The translations under genes were made by a program, and so were the position numbers. From positions 1 to 8,685 of the forward strand of contig DBNU01000119.1 of the NCBI GenBank assembly GCA_002299125.1: a DNA stretch of 8,685 nucleotides. The letters run 5' to 3'. The notes under the pieces are model-generated. The model searched no databases and was not told the origin of the DNA. It was given only the letters and a program-made list of their open reading frames with translations. This document shows positions 1 through 8,685 of the stretch, piece by piece. How positions within the stretch are numbered: position 1 is the first letter of the stretch; the number at the start of each line of letters is the position of its first letter. This DNA comes from Proteobacteria bacterium UBA664. GTDB taxonomy: Bacteria; Pseudomonadota; Gammaproteobacteria; UBA7966.

Positions 1-93
1 CCCTTGAGTCCGTCCTGAACGGCCTTGGTTTCGCACCGCATCATGCGCCAGATCAGGGGCGAGGGCGGTTGGGCGGCGCCGAATCACGGGCGC

Positions 94-1560
94 TCACCAC
101 TCCCAGCGGTCGCCGTTGTAGCTCAGGCTGACGACCACGGCCTGGCCTTCGGAGTCACCAAAGGCGAAGCCGAAGGCATCGCCGAAGGCCTGGAAGTAGC
201 GATAGGTGGCCGTCAGGCTGATCCGTTCCGTCAGCAAATAATTGAAATTGGTAGACAGCACACGCACCGTGCGACCCTCGCCGCCGAAGCCCTGCCCCTG
301 GATCGCCAGAGTCGTCTGATCCACGTGCAGCCCGCCGTTCAGCCGCTCGCTGAAGCGGTAGCGGAAGTCGGCGCTCGCCGAGCTGATTTCGGTCTGGGCC
401 GCGATGCCGGCCGGCTGGATCCGGCGCCTCAAGCCGGCCGAAGCCACCAGTCGCTCACCCGTGCGGGTCAGTGAGAGATCATAGGTGTTGGTGACGATGT
501 CCTGAACCTGGACACCCACAATGGGCTCCTGAATACGTAGGCGTGGAATACCACCCACAACCACGATGGGTAGCCCGCCGAACATCAGGTCCAGCGATGG
601 GTCCACAGTGCCGTCCGGGTCGTCAAACCTGAGCCGTCGGCCCCCGAGAAGCACCTCAGGCCCCGGAACCACCGGCCCCGGCAGGAAAACACGGCCGGTC
701 TGCTGCGTTGCGCGCAGACCGGCGGAGCCGGAGAAGGTCCAGTGCTCGGCCAGCGCGAACTCGGTACCCACATTGAAGAAGCGATCATTGTTGCGGGTGA
801 TGCCCTCGAAGTCCTTGAAGCGGCTCAGACCCACGCTGGCGTTGAAGGCGAGGCGCTCGCTCCAGATGTAGTTGCCACCGGCCGTCACGTCCTGGTAATC
901 GAAACTCCGCAGGGGGATGACGACCCCCGGGACCTCCTCGAAGAGGTTGTCCAGGTAGGTGCCGTTCACGCTGGTACTCAGGCGCTCGGTCAGGCGGTAG
1001 GTGGCGCCACCCGTCACTTGCCGCCCCTGACGCAGGATCGGGCGCTCAAGAAAAAGTATCGCCGGATCAGGTAGTAGCAGGTTACGATCGAGCTCGAACA
1101 TCACGTTCAGGCGGGTGCTCAGGCGATCCGTCCAGTCGTGCCGGCCACTCGCCGCCACATTGAAGAACTCCATCTCGCCGAAAGCCGGCGGGGCGTTCTG
1201 CAGTCGCTGCACCATCAGGCTCGGCGCGATGCTCCAGGCGCTGCGCGGTGTCTCGTAGCCCAGGACGTGCGAAGAGGAGAAGCGATAGCCGGAGGCGACG
1301 TCCTCGTTGCCGGGCAACATGAGCAGGTTGCTGTTGACCTCGAAATCGAGCGAGGCGTTGTAGTCGTAAAACTTGATGGCAAAGGCCGGCTGGGTGCATG
1401 CCAGCAGCAGGGCCAGCACAAGCGCAACCAAACCGAGCCGGCGGAACACTGGGCCGGCACTGCGGCCGCGGCGCACGAGCCGACGCGGCCCGGCGGAAGG
1501 CAGCGAGGCCGGCGAGCCATTCACCCGGGCGGATCCGGCAGAAGTACAGCCGCTGGCCAT
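94..1560 (-). CDS. Putative outer-membrane beta-barrel protein, exopolysaccharide-associated
   Basis: The product is about 488 residues and is predicted to be an outer-membrane barrel. A hydrophobic segment (LGLVALVLALLLACTQPAFA) ends in A-F-A before IKFYDY, a good signal peptidase I site near residue 61. The mature part is made of alternating strands with a recurring turn motif, [TSG]-[DE]-R-[LI]: TDRLS near 144, TERLS near 191, SERLA near 234, GERLV near 368, SERLN near 404 and TERIS near 444. It ends in a strand closing with aromatic residues (DRWEW), as barrels often do. This layout fits the loose group of putative porins found beside exopolysaccharide and PEP-CTERM/exosortase loci (BBP2-like), though I cannot confirm the family. 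It lies 28 bp downstream of the export-protein gene, so the two are probably co-transcribed. The start is uncertain. ATG at 1560 gives an unusually long n-region. GTG at 1611 would overlap the upstream gene by 23 bp. GTG at 1449 would give a compact signal peptide (FRRLGLVALVLALLL). None has a strong ribosome binding site. Confidence 0.85.
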   Translation of the reverse strand: MASGCTSAGSARVNGSPASLPSAGPRRLVRRGRSAGPVFRRLGLVALVLALLLACTQPAFAIKFYDYNASLDFEVNSNLLMLPGNEDVASGYRFSSSHVLGYETPRSAWSIAPSLMVQRLQNAPPAFGEMEFFNVAASGRHDWTDRLSTRLNVMFELDRNLLLPDPAILFLERPILRQGRQVTGGATYRLTERLSTSVNGTYLDNLFEEVPGVVIPLRSFDYQDVTAGGNYIWSERLAFNASVGLSRFKDFEGITRNNDRFFNVGTEFALAEHWTFSGSAGLRATQQTGRVFLPGPVVPGPEVLLGGRRLRFDDPDGTVDPSLDLMFGGLPIVVVGGIPRLRIQEPIVGVQVQDIVTNTYDLSLTRTGERLVASAGLRRRIQPAGIAAQTEISSASADFRYRFSERLNGGLHVDQTTLAIQGQGFGGEGRTVRVLSTNFNYLLTERISLTATYRYFQAFGDAFGFAFGDSEGQAVVVSLSYNGDRWEW

Positions 1561-1588
1561 GGCACCGTGCGTCCGGTCCGCTGCCGCC

Positions 1589-2287
1589 TCAGGGCACGAC
1601 GAGCGTGTCACCGGGCTGGAGCAGGATGTTCTGTTCCAGCCGCCTGCCCCGCACCACGTCGCTGTAGTCGAACTTCAGCGCCGTCTGTACTCCCGCCGCA
1701 TCACGGCGCAAAATCCGCATGCCATCCAGATCGGCGAAGGTAGTGGTGCCGCCGGCGATGGCCAGTGCCTGCAGCACATCCACCCGGCCGCGGATAGGGA
1801 ATTCCCCCGGGCGGGCCACCCGGCCCACCACATAGACCACATTGCCCAGCAACTGGCGAGCGATCACGGCGACCTCCGGATCCGGGATGAACTCCTCCAG
1901 CCGCCTGGCGATCTCCTGACGCACCTCCTCCACCGACAGCCCGGCCACGTGGATGTCGCCCGCCAGCGGGAAGGAGATCCCGCCGTCCGGGCGCACGCTG
2001 GTCTCCAGCGTGAGTTCCTGCTCGCGCCACACCGAGATCATGATGGTGTCGCCCGGATGCAGGCGGTACTTGGCGCGTTCTTCCGCGGGCAGGTCGCCAA
2101 GCTCGACGGGCACGACGGCCTCCGGCGGCGGGGGTGTCGGTGGTCCCATGGGCTCGGTAATGCCAGCGGGGCGGGAAATGGGCCGGTCGGCCGGCGAGCG
2201 GATCGGCTCTCGCGCCCAACCGGATGAGGACATGAGCACTAGGGCGAGGCAAAGGGCGGTCAGCGGCCCCGGGGGCTTGAGAGGCAT
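1589..2287 (-). CDS. Polysaccharide export protein (Wza/GumB/EpsE-like, Poly_export plus SLBB)
   Basis: The product is 232 residues and probably forms a periplasmic/outer-membrane export ring for an exopolysaccharide. Residues 1-25 are a signal peptide (PLTALCLALVLMSSSGWA). A proline-rich linker follows (about 39-62, with TPPPPE). The Poly_export domain spans about 72-145 and carries the hallmark YRLHPGDTIMISVW, then RPDGGISFPLAGDI, and GLSVEEVRQEIARRL. An SLBB domain begins near 149 (VVYVVGRVARPGEFPI, then VLQALAIAGG). The protein ends right after the family's closing motif LQPGDTLVVP. There is no lipobox cysteine after the hydrophobic segment, and there is no C-terminal amphipathic helix such as the one Wza uses to cross the outer membrane. 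It therefore resembles the shorter GumB/EpsE type. ATG at 2287 was chosen because GGAG lies 6 bases upstream. An in-frame extension to 2524 would only translate repeat DNA. The barrel gene follows after 28 bp, suggesting a two-gene unit. Confidence 0.92.
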   Translation of the reverse strand: MPLKPPGPLTALCLALVLMSSSGWAREPIRSPADRPISRPAGITEPMGPPTPPPPEAVVPVELGDLPAEERAKYRLHPGDTIMISVWREQELTLETSVRPDGGISFPLAGDIHVAGLSVEEVRQEIARRLEEFIPDPEVAVIARQLLGNVVYVVGRVARPGEFPIRGRVDVLQALAIAGGTTTFADLDGMRILRRDAAGVQTALKFDYSDVVRGRRLEQNILLQPGDTLVVP

Positions 2288-2293
2288 CGAAGG

Positions 2294-2297
2294 CTCC
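2294..2297 (-). promoter_or_regulatory. Ribosome binding site of the export-protein gene
   Basis: GGAG reads on the minus strand six bases before the ATG at 2287. It decides the start: the 79 codons further upstream in the same frame run through two repeat elements and have no comparable site or signal peptide. Confidence 0.7.
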
Positions 2298-2408
2298 GGT
2301 CGGGCTGGAAACGGGTGGAGCGAGGATATCCGGCTTCCCGGGGCCGGAACACCTGTGGCGTGCGCGGAAGGCAACTTGAGGCGGTCATGAAACGGGCCAT
2401 GCCGGCAC

Positions 2409-2473
2409 AGGCGGGAATCCAGTGCCGTCCCGCAGTCGCCAAGAAAGGACTGGGTCCCCGCCTGCGCGGGGAC
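2409..2473. repeat. Short palindromic repeat (REP-like, GTCCCCGC hairpin family)
   Basis: The outer arms AGGCGGGAATCCAGT (2409-2423) and ACTGGGTCCCCGCCT (2449-2463) are inverted repeats matching at 13 of 15 positions. The right side also contains a perfect 8-bp hairpin, GTCCCCGC-CTGC-GCGGGGAC (2454-2473). The matching hairpin at the left side (from about 2400) is degenerate. This is the pattern of the short dispersed repeats, common in proteobacterial genomes, that yield spurious translations such as VPAQAGTQ and DSRL. It is unrelated in sequence to the element at 2484-2614, which begins only 11 bases away. Confidence 0.75.
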
Positions 2474-2483
2474 GACGACGGGG

Positions 2484-2614
2484 GCAGGCGTGACGGTGCG
2501 GTCTGTGCGGGCATGACGGCTCAACCAGAGTAGGTTGGGGTGACGTCAGGAACCCCAACGGCCAAAAATTCGTTGCCAGTGTTGGGGTTCGCAGGCTCAC
2601 CCCAACCTACGTGC
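2484..2614 (+). repeat. REPIN-like element, copy A (inverted partner of 6167-6297)
   Basis: The 81-bp core (2530-2610) is bounded by perfect 14-bp inverted ends, GTAGGTTGGGGTGA and TCACCCCAACCTAC. Each half is itself a hairpin with an 8-bp stem GTTGGGGT/ACCCCAAC and a 10-base loop: 2534-2541 pairs with 2552-2559, and 2581-2588 with 2599-2606. The left loop region contains the palindrome TGACGTCA (2541-2548). Two REP hairpins facing each other is the definition of a REPIN. Similarity to copy B continues 46 bp to the left of the core (39 of 46 by hand alignment) and 4 bp to the right. The element ends 11 bp from the stop codon of the large gene, so it sits in that gene's 3' untranslated region and could affect message stability or termination. 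No T-run typical of an intrinsic terminator follows it. Confidence 0.88.
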
Positions 2615-2625
2615 GACACTCGTCG

Positions 2626-5600
2626 TCACGGTAGCGGCACCAGGCGCGTCACCTGCAGGTTGTCCACGCGGATCTCGAGCGGCAGGCCGGGCGGCAGGCC
2701 CTCCCCCTGGAAGCCGACCTCCACATGCAGGCGCGGGGCGTCATCGAACAAGAAGTGCGCCACGCCGTGGTCCGGGCGGCCGTTCGGCAGCACGGTCAGC
2801 ACCTGCCGTGCGCGCCCGCGCACCAGACCGCTCGCCGGATCGAACTCACCCACTGGGCTCAGCCAGAACAGCCCGCCCAGGCGGGCGAAGGTGTGCATCC
2901 CGCCCCCGGGTTCGATCTCGACCCGGCCACGCAGGCGGCCGCTGGCCGGCAGCGGCGACATCCAGTAATCGAAGCTGACCTCGAACTGCTCCGGGGCCGC
3001 ACCGCGCCGCCGCGCCAACGCGCGGTTGAGCACAGGTAGAAGCGGCTGAGCCAGCCAACCCCGGCTCAGCCGCAGCCCTGGCTCGCTCGTGACCACGGCG
3101 ACGCGGAAGGCCTGATTCTGACCGGGTTGGCCCACGGGGCCACAGAGACCGCTGCCCGGCTGCTGGCCGACGCAGGTCCAGTGCGGAAGCTGGCCGCCCG
3201 GCTGACGCCAGGCCTGGCCCTCGAAATCCTCCGCATAGACCACCTGGCGCTGGAAGGGCAGGCTGAGTCGCACATGCTGGGAGTAGTCGCCGCGGGCGTT
3301 GCCCTGGCGGTAGCGCAGCCGGTAGACGACGGGGTGCCCGAGTTCGGGCTGGCTGTCGGTCCAGCGGATCTGGCCGACCGGCAGGCTGGCGACGGTCTGG
3401 AAGCGCTGGCCGGTGAAGGTGGTCGCAAGCCGCTCCACCTCCGTTGCCGTGACGCCGCCCGGTGCCGGCTGCCAGGTCAGCAGCACCCGGCCTCCGGCGA
3501 GGTGCGCCGTCAGGCCCGTCGGCCTCGGCATTGCGGCGGCCACCGGGGCCGCGCCCGCAGCCGGGGCTGTCGCCTCGGCCGCGAGCCGCAACCGGCCGCC
3601 ACCCGGGTTGCCGCTGCCACTGAACCAGCGCAGATGATCCGCCCCGTCCAGGCGCCACAGATGGATGCCGGCGTGGGCGTTCTCCGAGTTGTGCAGCAGG
3701 TAGAGGGCCTCGTTGGCGCGCACCAGTTGCAGCGAGAAGCTGTTGCCCGCCACCCCGGCGGTCGAGGGCGGGATGTCCATCTGGTTCGGGGTGCCGAACT
3801 GGCCGAGGAAGAGGCCGGATTCGTCGAAGTGGAGGAACTGGTTGGCCTGGCCCGGGGAGCCGCCGCCGTGGATGTCGGAGGTCCAAGCCTCGCCGTGGTA
3901 GTTGTAGACGGCGTGGCGGCCGAGGGTGCTCACGGCCATGGCCGCATACCACGGCTGGCTGGCGTCGAAACGACCGTCCGGCTCGGCGAGGTCGAAGCCC
4001 CCCTCCTCCGGGCTGGCCCGCCAGCGCCACTGGTTACCACCGGGCGCGGCGGCCGCCAGATGGAAACTGCGCCGCCCGGTGGGCTGCGGATCGAACAACA
4101 GACGCAGGCCACTCTCGAAGGTGGCGTTGATGCGGGCGATGCCGAAGTACGGCAGCACCCGCGGGTCATTGGCACCCCGCGCCACCCGGGCCTCGACCGT
4201 GGCACGGGCCCAGCGCGCATCGCCTCGGGCGTCCAGTCCCTCGAAGCGGCGATCCGTGAACTCCACGAAGTGTTCGCCGACCCGCCCGTAGCGCACCGAT
4301 TCCAGCGTCCCGTCCGCACGCAGGAACTGGAACCGCGGCAGACGCGGGCCGGCCGGGCGCAGGGGGCCGTCCTTCGGCACCTCGAGCACGGCGAGCTGCA
4401 GGCCCGCGGCATCGGGCGCGAGCCCCAGGGTACGCCCGTCGGGCAGGGTAATGAGGCTGTTGAAGCCGCTGTCCACGCGCCCCTGGGACAGACGCCCCTC
4501 ACCCGTCGGCAGGCTGTCGCCGTAGTAGCGCACCAGCCGCCAGGCGCGCGCGATGGGCTCGCCATACTGCATGGCGTATTCGTGGAAACCGCGGAATACC
4601 CGTGAGGGGTCGTTCTGGTCCACCCGGATGTTGTAGTGCAGGGGTGCCCACAGGGCGAGATCCACCACCCGCCGGGCGGCATCGAAGCGTTGCACGCGGG
4701 TGAGCCCCGGATCACCGACGAAGAGATCGCCATTCGGGGCGTAGTCGAGCAGACCGAACTCGCTCACCTGCCCGCGCGCCTCGTCCATCCGATCGATGAA
4801 GGAGAAGCGCTGCGGGCGGACCTCCGGGCCATTGCTCCGATAACCGCCCGCCTCGCCCAGGGCCCAGCGCTGCACGCCGGTGCGGGGGTCGAAACCGAGC
4901 ACCTGCTGGCGCTCGCCACCGGCAATCACCGCCAGTTCACCACAGTTCGGCGACAGCGCCAGGGCGAGAGGGGTCATGGGCTCGGACAGGGTGAGGCCCG
5001 GCTGGGCCGCGACCTGACCCCGCTGGCTATCCACTGCGAAGCGGCTCACCACGGCTTGCCCCGCTGCCCCGCGATGGATGGCCCAGAGCTCGGTGGTCGC
5101 GCCCGCCTGGGTCTGGCTGCGACAGACGGCGAGATTCGCCACCCCGGGCAGGGCCAGCACCTGCAGGCGCTGACCAGTGCGCTTGTCGAGCACGTGCAGG
5201 GCGTCGAGCCCGCCGTGGGCGGCAAACAGAAGACGCCCACGCGCACCGGGCTGCACGGCGAGGCCGGTCACGTCGTTCTGGCGCACTGCCTTGCCACGAT
5301 GAACATCCACGATGTCGATGGCGCTCTGGAAGGCGGCAGCGGTGCGGCCGTCGTTGTAGCAGTCGCCGATGCCCTGGAAGGGCGTGCGCCCGGCGGTGGT
5401 GCAGGTCGGACGCGAGGCGGCCAGCGGGAGCTCGCGGCTGAGGTCCGGATCCAGCACCACGATGAAGGCGGCGTGCATGGCACCGGAGGCGTCCTCGCGG
5501 TCGAAACCCTGCCGGGCCGCATACACGCGCTCACCATCGGTCGCGAGGTGATTGATGTAGTTGAAGCCGCCGCGCAGGTTCACCAGACCCGGCAGCGGCG

Positions 5601-6141
5601 CCCAATCGGCATTGAGATCGGCCGTCTGATGGAAGCGCACCCGCGGTATCCAGCCCTCGGATTCCTGCAGGGTGTAGACGCGCTCCCCGCTGACCACGAG
5701 ATCGCGCATGAAGTACTGGTAGTCGTGCTTGGTGGGCGAGAGCGGATCGCGCGCACTGTTGCCGATCACCCCTTCCCAGCGGTAGCTCACATTGTGGGCC
5801 AGTACCCGCACCTGCACCGGACCCGAGCCCTGCCAGGCTCGCCCCTCGTCGTCGCGACCATCCCACTCGCCCTGATGGGCACCGGCCTCGCGCGTGCGGT
5901 TGCTCCACAGCGTGCGGATGAGCTGCCCGGAGGTGTCATACACACCGGCGCTGGTCTGGTAGCGGTTGTCGAGGGTGTAATCGAAGGGCAGGACGGCGGC
6001 GGGTGCCAGGTGTGCCAGAAGCAGCAGGCCGAGCCCCGCGAGCAGCCGGCGGCAGGCCACGCCCGGGGCAGCCTCGGGCAAGTGTGGCGGGCACGACGGA
6101 TGCGGGGTGCCGCCGGAAAAGACCCAGAAAGGACGCTGCAT
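2626..6141 (-). CDS. Large secreted protein of unknown family: FlgD-Ig, propeller-like, FN3-like and C-terminal beta modules
   Basis: The product is about 1171 residues and predicted to be exported. I do not recognise a named family. Residues 31-49 (RRLLAGLGLLLLAHLAPAA) look like a signal peptide core, with cleavage likely after PAA, although the n-region before it is long and proline-rich. Residues 54-117 resemble the FlgD Ig-like fold: VYDTSGQLIRTLW, then AGAHQGEWDGRDDEGR. From about 117 to 860 there are repeated propeller-like strands such as LVVSGERVYTL, HLATDGERVYAA, LLFAAHGGLDALHVLDKRTG and LLDYAPNGDLFVGDPGLTRVQRFD. An FN3-like module spans about 872-962 (PTGLTAHLAGGRVLLTWQPA through YRLRYRQGNARGDYS). 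The last 200 residues begin VVYAEDFEG and look like a beta-sandwich. The pair C990/C1000 may form a disulfide. No catalytic motif or C-terminal anchor is evident. A surface or matrix role is inferred from export and from the polysaccharide export genes downstream. ATG 6141 is preferred over GTG 6150 and ATG 6147 because of its ribosome binding site. GTG at 6060 would give a shorter signal peptide. Confidence 0.88.
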   Translation of the reverse strand: MQRPFWVFSGGTPHPSCPPHLPEAAPGVACRRLLAGLGLLLLAHLAPAAVLPFDYTLDNRYQTSAGVYDTSGQLIRTLWSNRTREAGAHQGEWDGRDDEGRAWQGSGPVQVRVLAHNVSYRWEGVIGNSARDPLSPTKHDYQYFMRDLVVSGERVYTLQESEGWIPRVRFHQTADLNADWAPLPGLVNLRGGFNYINHLATDGERVYAARQGFDREDASGAMHAAFIVVLDPDLSRELPLAASRPTCTTAGRTPFQGIGDCYNDGRTAAAFQSAIDIVDVHRGKAVRQNDVTGLAVQPGARGRLLFAAHGGLDALHVLDKRTGQRLQVLALPGVANLAVCRSQTQAGATTELWAIHRGAAGQAVVSRFAVDSQRGQVAAQPGLTLSEPMTPLALALSPNCGELAVIAGGERQQVLGFDPRTGVQRWALGEAGGYRSNGPEVRPQRFSFIDRMDEARGQVSEFGLLDYAPNGDLFVGDPGLTRVQRFDAARRVVDLALWAPLHYNIRVDQNDPSRVFRGFHEYAMQYGEPIARAWRLVRYYGDSLPTGEGRLSQGRVDSGFNSLITLPDGRTLGLAPDAAGLQLAVLEVPKDGPLRPAGPRLPRFQFLRADGTLESVRYGRVGEHFVEFTDRRFEGLDARGDARWARATVEARVARGANDPRVLPYFGIARINATFESGLRLLFDPQPTGRRSFHLAAAAPGGNQWRWRASPEEGGFDLAEPDGRFDASQPWYAAMAVSTLGRHAVYNYHGEAWTSDIHGGGSPGQANQFLHFDESGLFLGQFGTPNQMDIPPSTAGVAGNSFSLQLVRANEALYLLHNSENAHAGIHLWRLDGADHLRWFSGSGNPGGGRLRLAAEATAPAAGAAPVAAAMPRPTGLTAHLAGGRVLLTWQPAPGGVTATEVERLATTFTGQRFQTVASLPVGQIRWTDSQPELGHPVVYRLRYRQGNARGDYSQHVRLSLPFQRQVVYAEDFEGQAWRQPGGQLPHWTCVGQQPGSGLCGPVGQPGQNQAFRVAVVTSEPGLRLSRGWLAQPLLPVLNRALARRRGAAPEQFEVSFDYWMSPLPASGRLRGRVEIEPGGGMHTFARLGGLFWLSPVGEFDPASGLVRGRARQVLTVLPNGRPDHGVAHFLFDDAPRLHVEVGFQGEGLPPGLPLEIRVDNLQVTRLVPLP

Positions 6142-6147
6142 GGCCAT

Positions 6148-6153
6148 CACCTC
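6148..6153 (-). promoter_or_regulatory. Ribosome binding site of the large secreted-protein gene
   Basis: GAGGTG reads on the minus strand six bases before ATG 6141. It overlaps the alternative GTG at 6150 and abuts the ATG at 6147, so neither of those could use it. It lies outside the adjacent repeat, which ends at 6167, so the gene carries its own ribosome binding site between the two repeat copies. Confidence 0.65.
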
Positions 6154-6166
6154 GGGGCAGCACGAA

Positions 6167-6297
6167 GCACGTAGGTTGGGGTGAGCCTGCGAACCCCAAC
6201 ACTAGCAACGAATGTCTGGACGTTGGGGTTCCTGACGTCACCCCAACCTACACTGGTTGAGCCGTCCTGCACACGCAGACCGCACCGTCCTGCCTGC
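6167..6297 (-). repeat. REPIN-like element, copy B (inverted partner of 2484-2614)
   Basis: This is the reverse-complement copy of the element at 2484-2614. Its 81-bp core (6171-6251) has the same 14-bp inverted ends and the same two hairpins (stems 6175-6182 with 6193-6200, and 6222-6229 with 6240-6247). By hand alignment the core matches copy A at 77 of 81 positions, and all four differences fall in the central spacer between the hairpins. Similarity continues through 6252-6297 with more differences (39 of 46). The element starts 6 bp after the dnaE stop codon and ends 25 bp before the next gene's ATG, so it makes up 131 of the 162 intergenic bases. Confidence 0.88.
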
Positions 6298-6303
6298 GTC
6301 CTT

Positions 6304-8685
<2,382 letters not shown>

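Larger units (their letters stand above)
2288..2625. other. Intergenic region of 338 bp, largely repeat-derived
   Basis: This gap between the large secreted-protein gene and the export-protein gene holds no credible gene. Bases 2484-2614 are a REPIN-like element and 2409-2473 a separate palindromic repeat. Only about 2298-2400 is unique spacer before the ribosome binding site. Any promoter for the export and barrel genes should lie in that spacer or within the repeats. I found no convincing -35/-10 pair there and no intrinsic terminator with a T-run. Confidence 0.75.

Noticed and set aside
1..44. Possible start of a further minus-strand gene (ATG at 44 or 41, reading MMRCETKAVQDGLKG)
   Set aside because: Only about 14 codons are visible and no ribosome binding site precedes them, so a gene here cannot be supported. 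The 93 bases after the barrel gene show nothing else clear.
1373..2227. Open frame of 284 codons on the plus strand
   Set aside because: It is antisense to the export-protein and barrel genes, both of which are supported by domain motifs.
2288..2524. N-terminal extension of the export protein by 79 codons
   Set aside because: The extension translates palindromic repeat DNA (VPAQAGTQ and similar). A signal peptide and a ribosome binding site mark the start at 2287.
3127..4605. Open frame of 492 codons on the plus strand
   Set aside because: Same antisense frame over the same gene. The minus-strand product has a signal peptide and recognisable domains; this one has none.
4636..6174. Open frame of 512 codons on the plus strand
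   Set aside because: It lies wholly opposite the large secreted-protein gene in the codon-aligned antisense frame, where high GC removes stop codons. Its product is rich in Ala, Gly, His and Glu with no signal peptide or known motif.
6171..6251. Intrinsic terminator for dnaE
   Set aside because: The hairpins are real, but no T-run follows either stem. The element has a near-identical copy elsewhere, so it is better explained as a mobile repeat.
2484..6297. Composite transposon carrying the large gene
   Set aside because: Neither flanking element encodes a transposase, and I saw no target-site duplication at the outer edges. The inverted-repeat arrangement is reported instead.

Overview
The window is from a high-GC proteobacterial chromosome. 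The visible part of DnaE is close to the Escherichia coli type, which points to a gammaproteobacterium or a near relative; the genus cannot be settled from this sequence. All four supported genes read on the minus strand, so transcription runs from high to low coordinates.

In reading order: (1) 8685-6304 is the 3' two-thirds of dnaE, the replicative DNA polymerase III alpha subunit, cut by the window edge. (2) 6297-6167 is a repeat of about 131 bp that fills most of the gap after dnaE. (3) 6141-2626 encodes a secreted protein of about 1171 residues that I cannot assign to a named family. It has a FlgD-like Ig module, a long beta-propeller-like region, a fibronectin type III-like module and a C-terminal beta-rich module. 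(4) 2614-2484 is a second copy of the 131-bp repeat in the opposite orientation, so the large gene is bracketed by inverted repeats. Next to it, at 2473-2409, lies an unrelated short palindromic repeat. (5) 2287-1589 encodes a Wza/GumB/EpsE-like polysaccharide export protein. (6) 1560-94 encodes an outer-membrane beta-barrel protein.

The last two genes are tightly spaced and look like one unit for exporting an exopolysaccharide: a periplasmic export ring component and a barrel in the outer membrane. The rest of such a cluster (chain-length regulator, kinase, glycosyltransferases, possibly exosortase genes) would lie below position 1 if present. The large secreted protein could be a surface partner of that system, but only its position suggests this.

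The most unusual structure is the pair of REPIN-like elements. Each is built from two REP-type hairpins, has an 81-bp core identical at 77 positions between copies, and shares a further 46 bp on one side only. They flank a single large orphan gene at almost no distance. No tRNA, rRNA, CRISPR array or transposase gene is visible.
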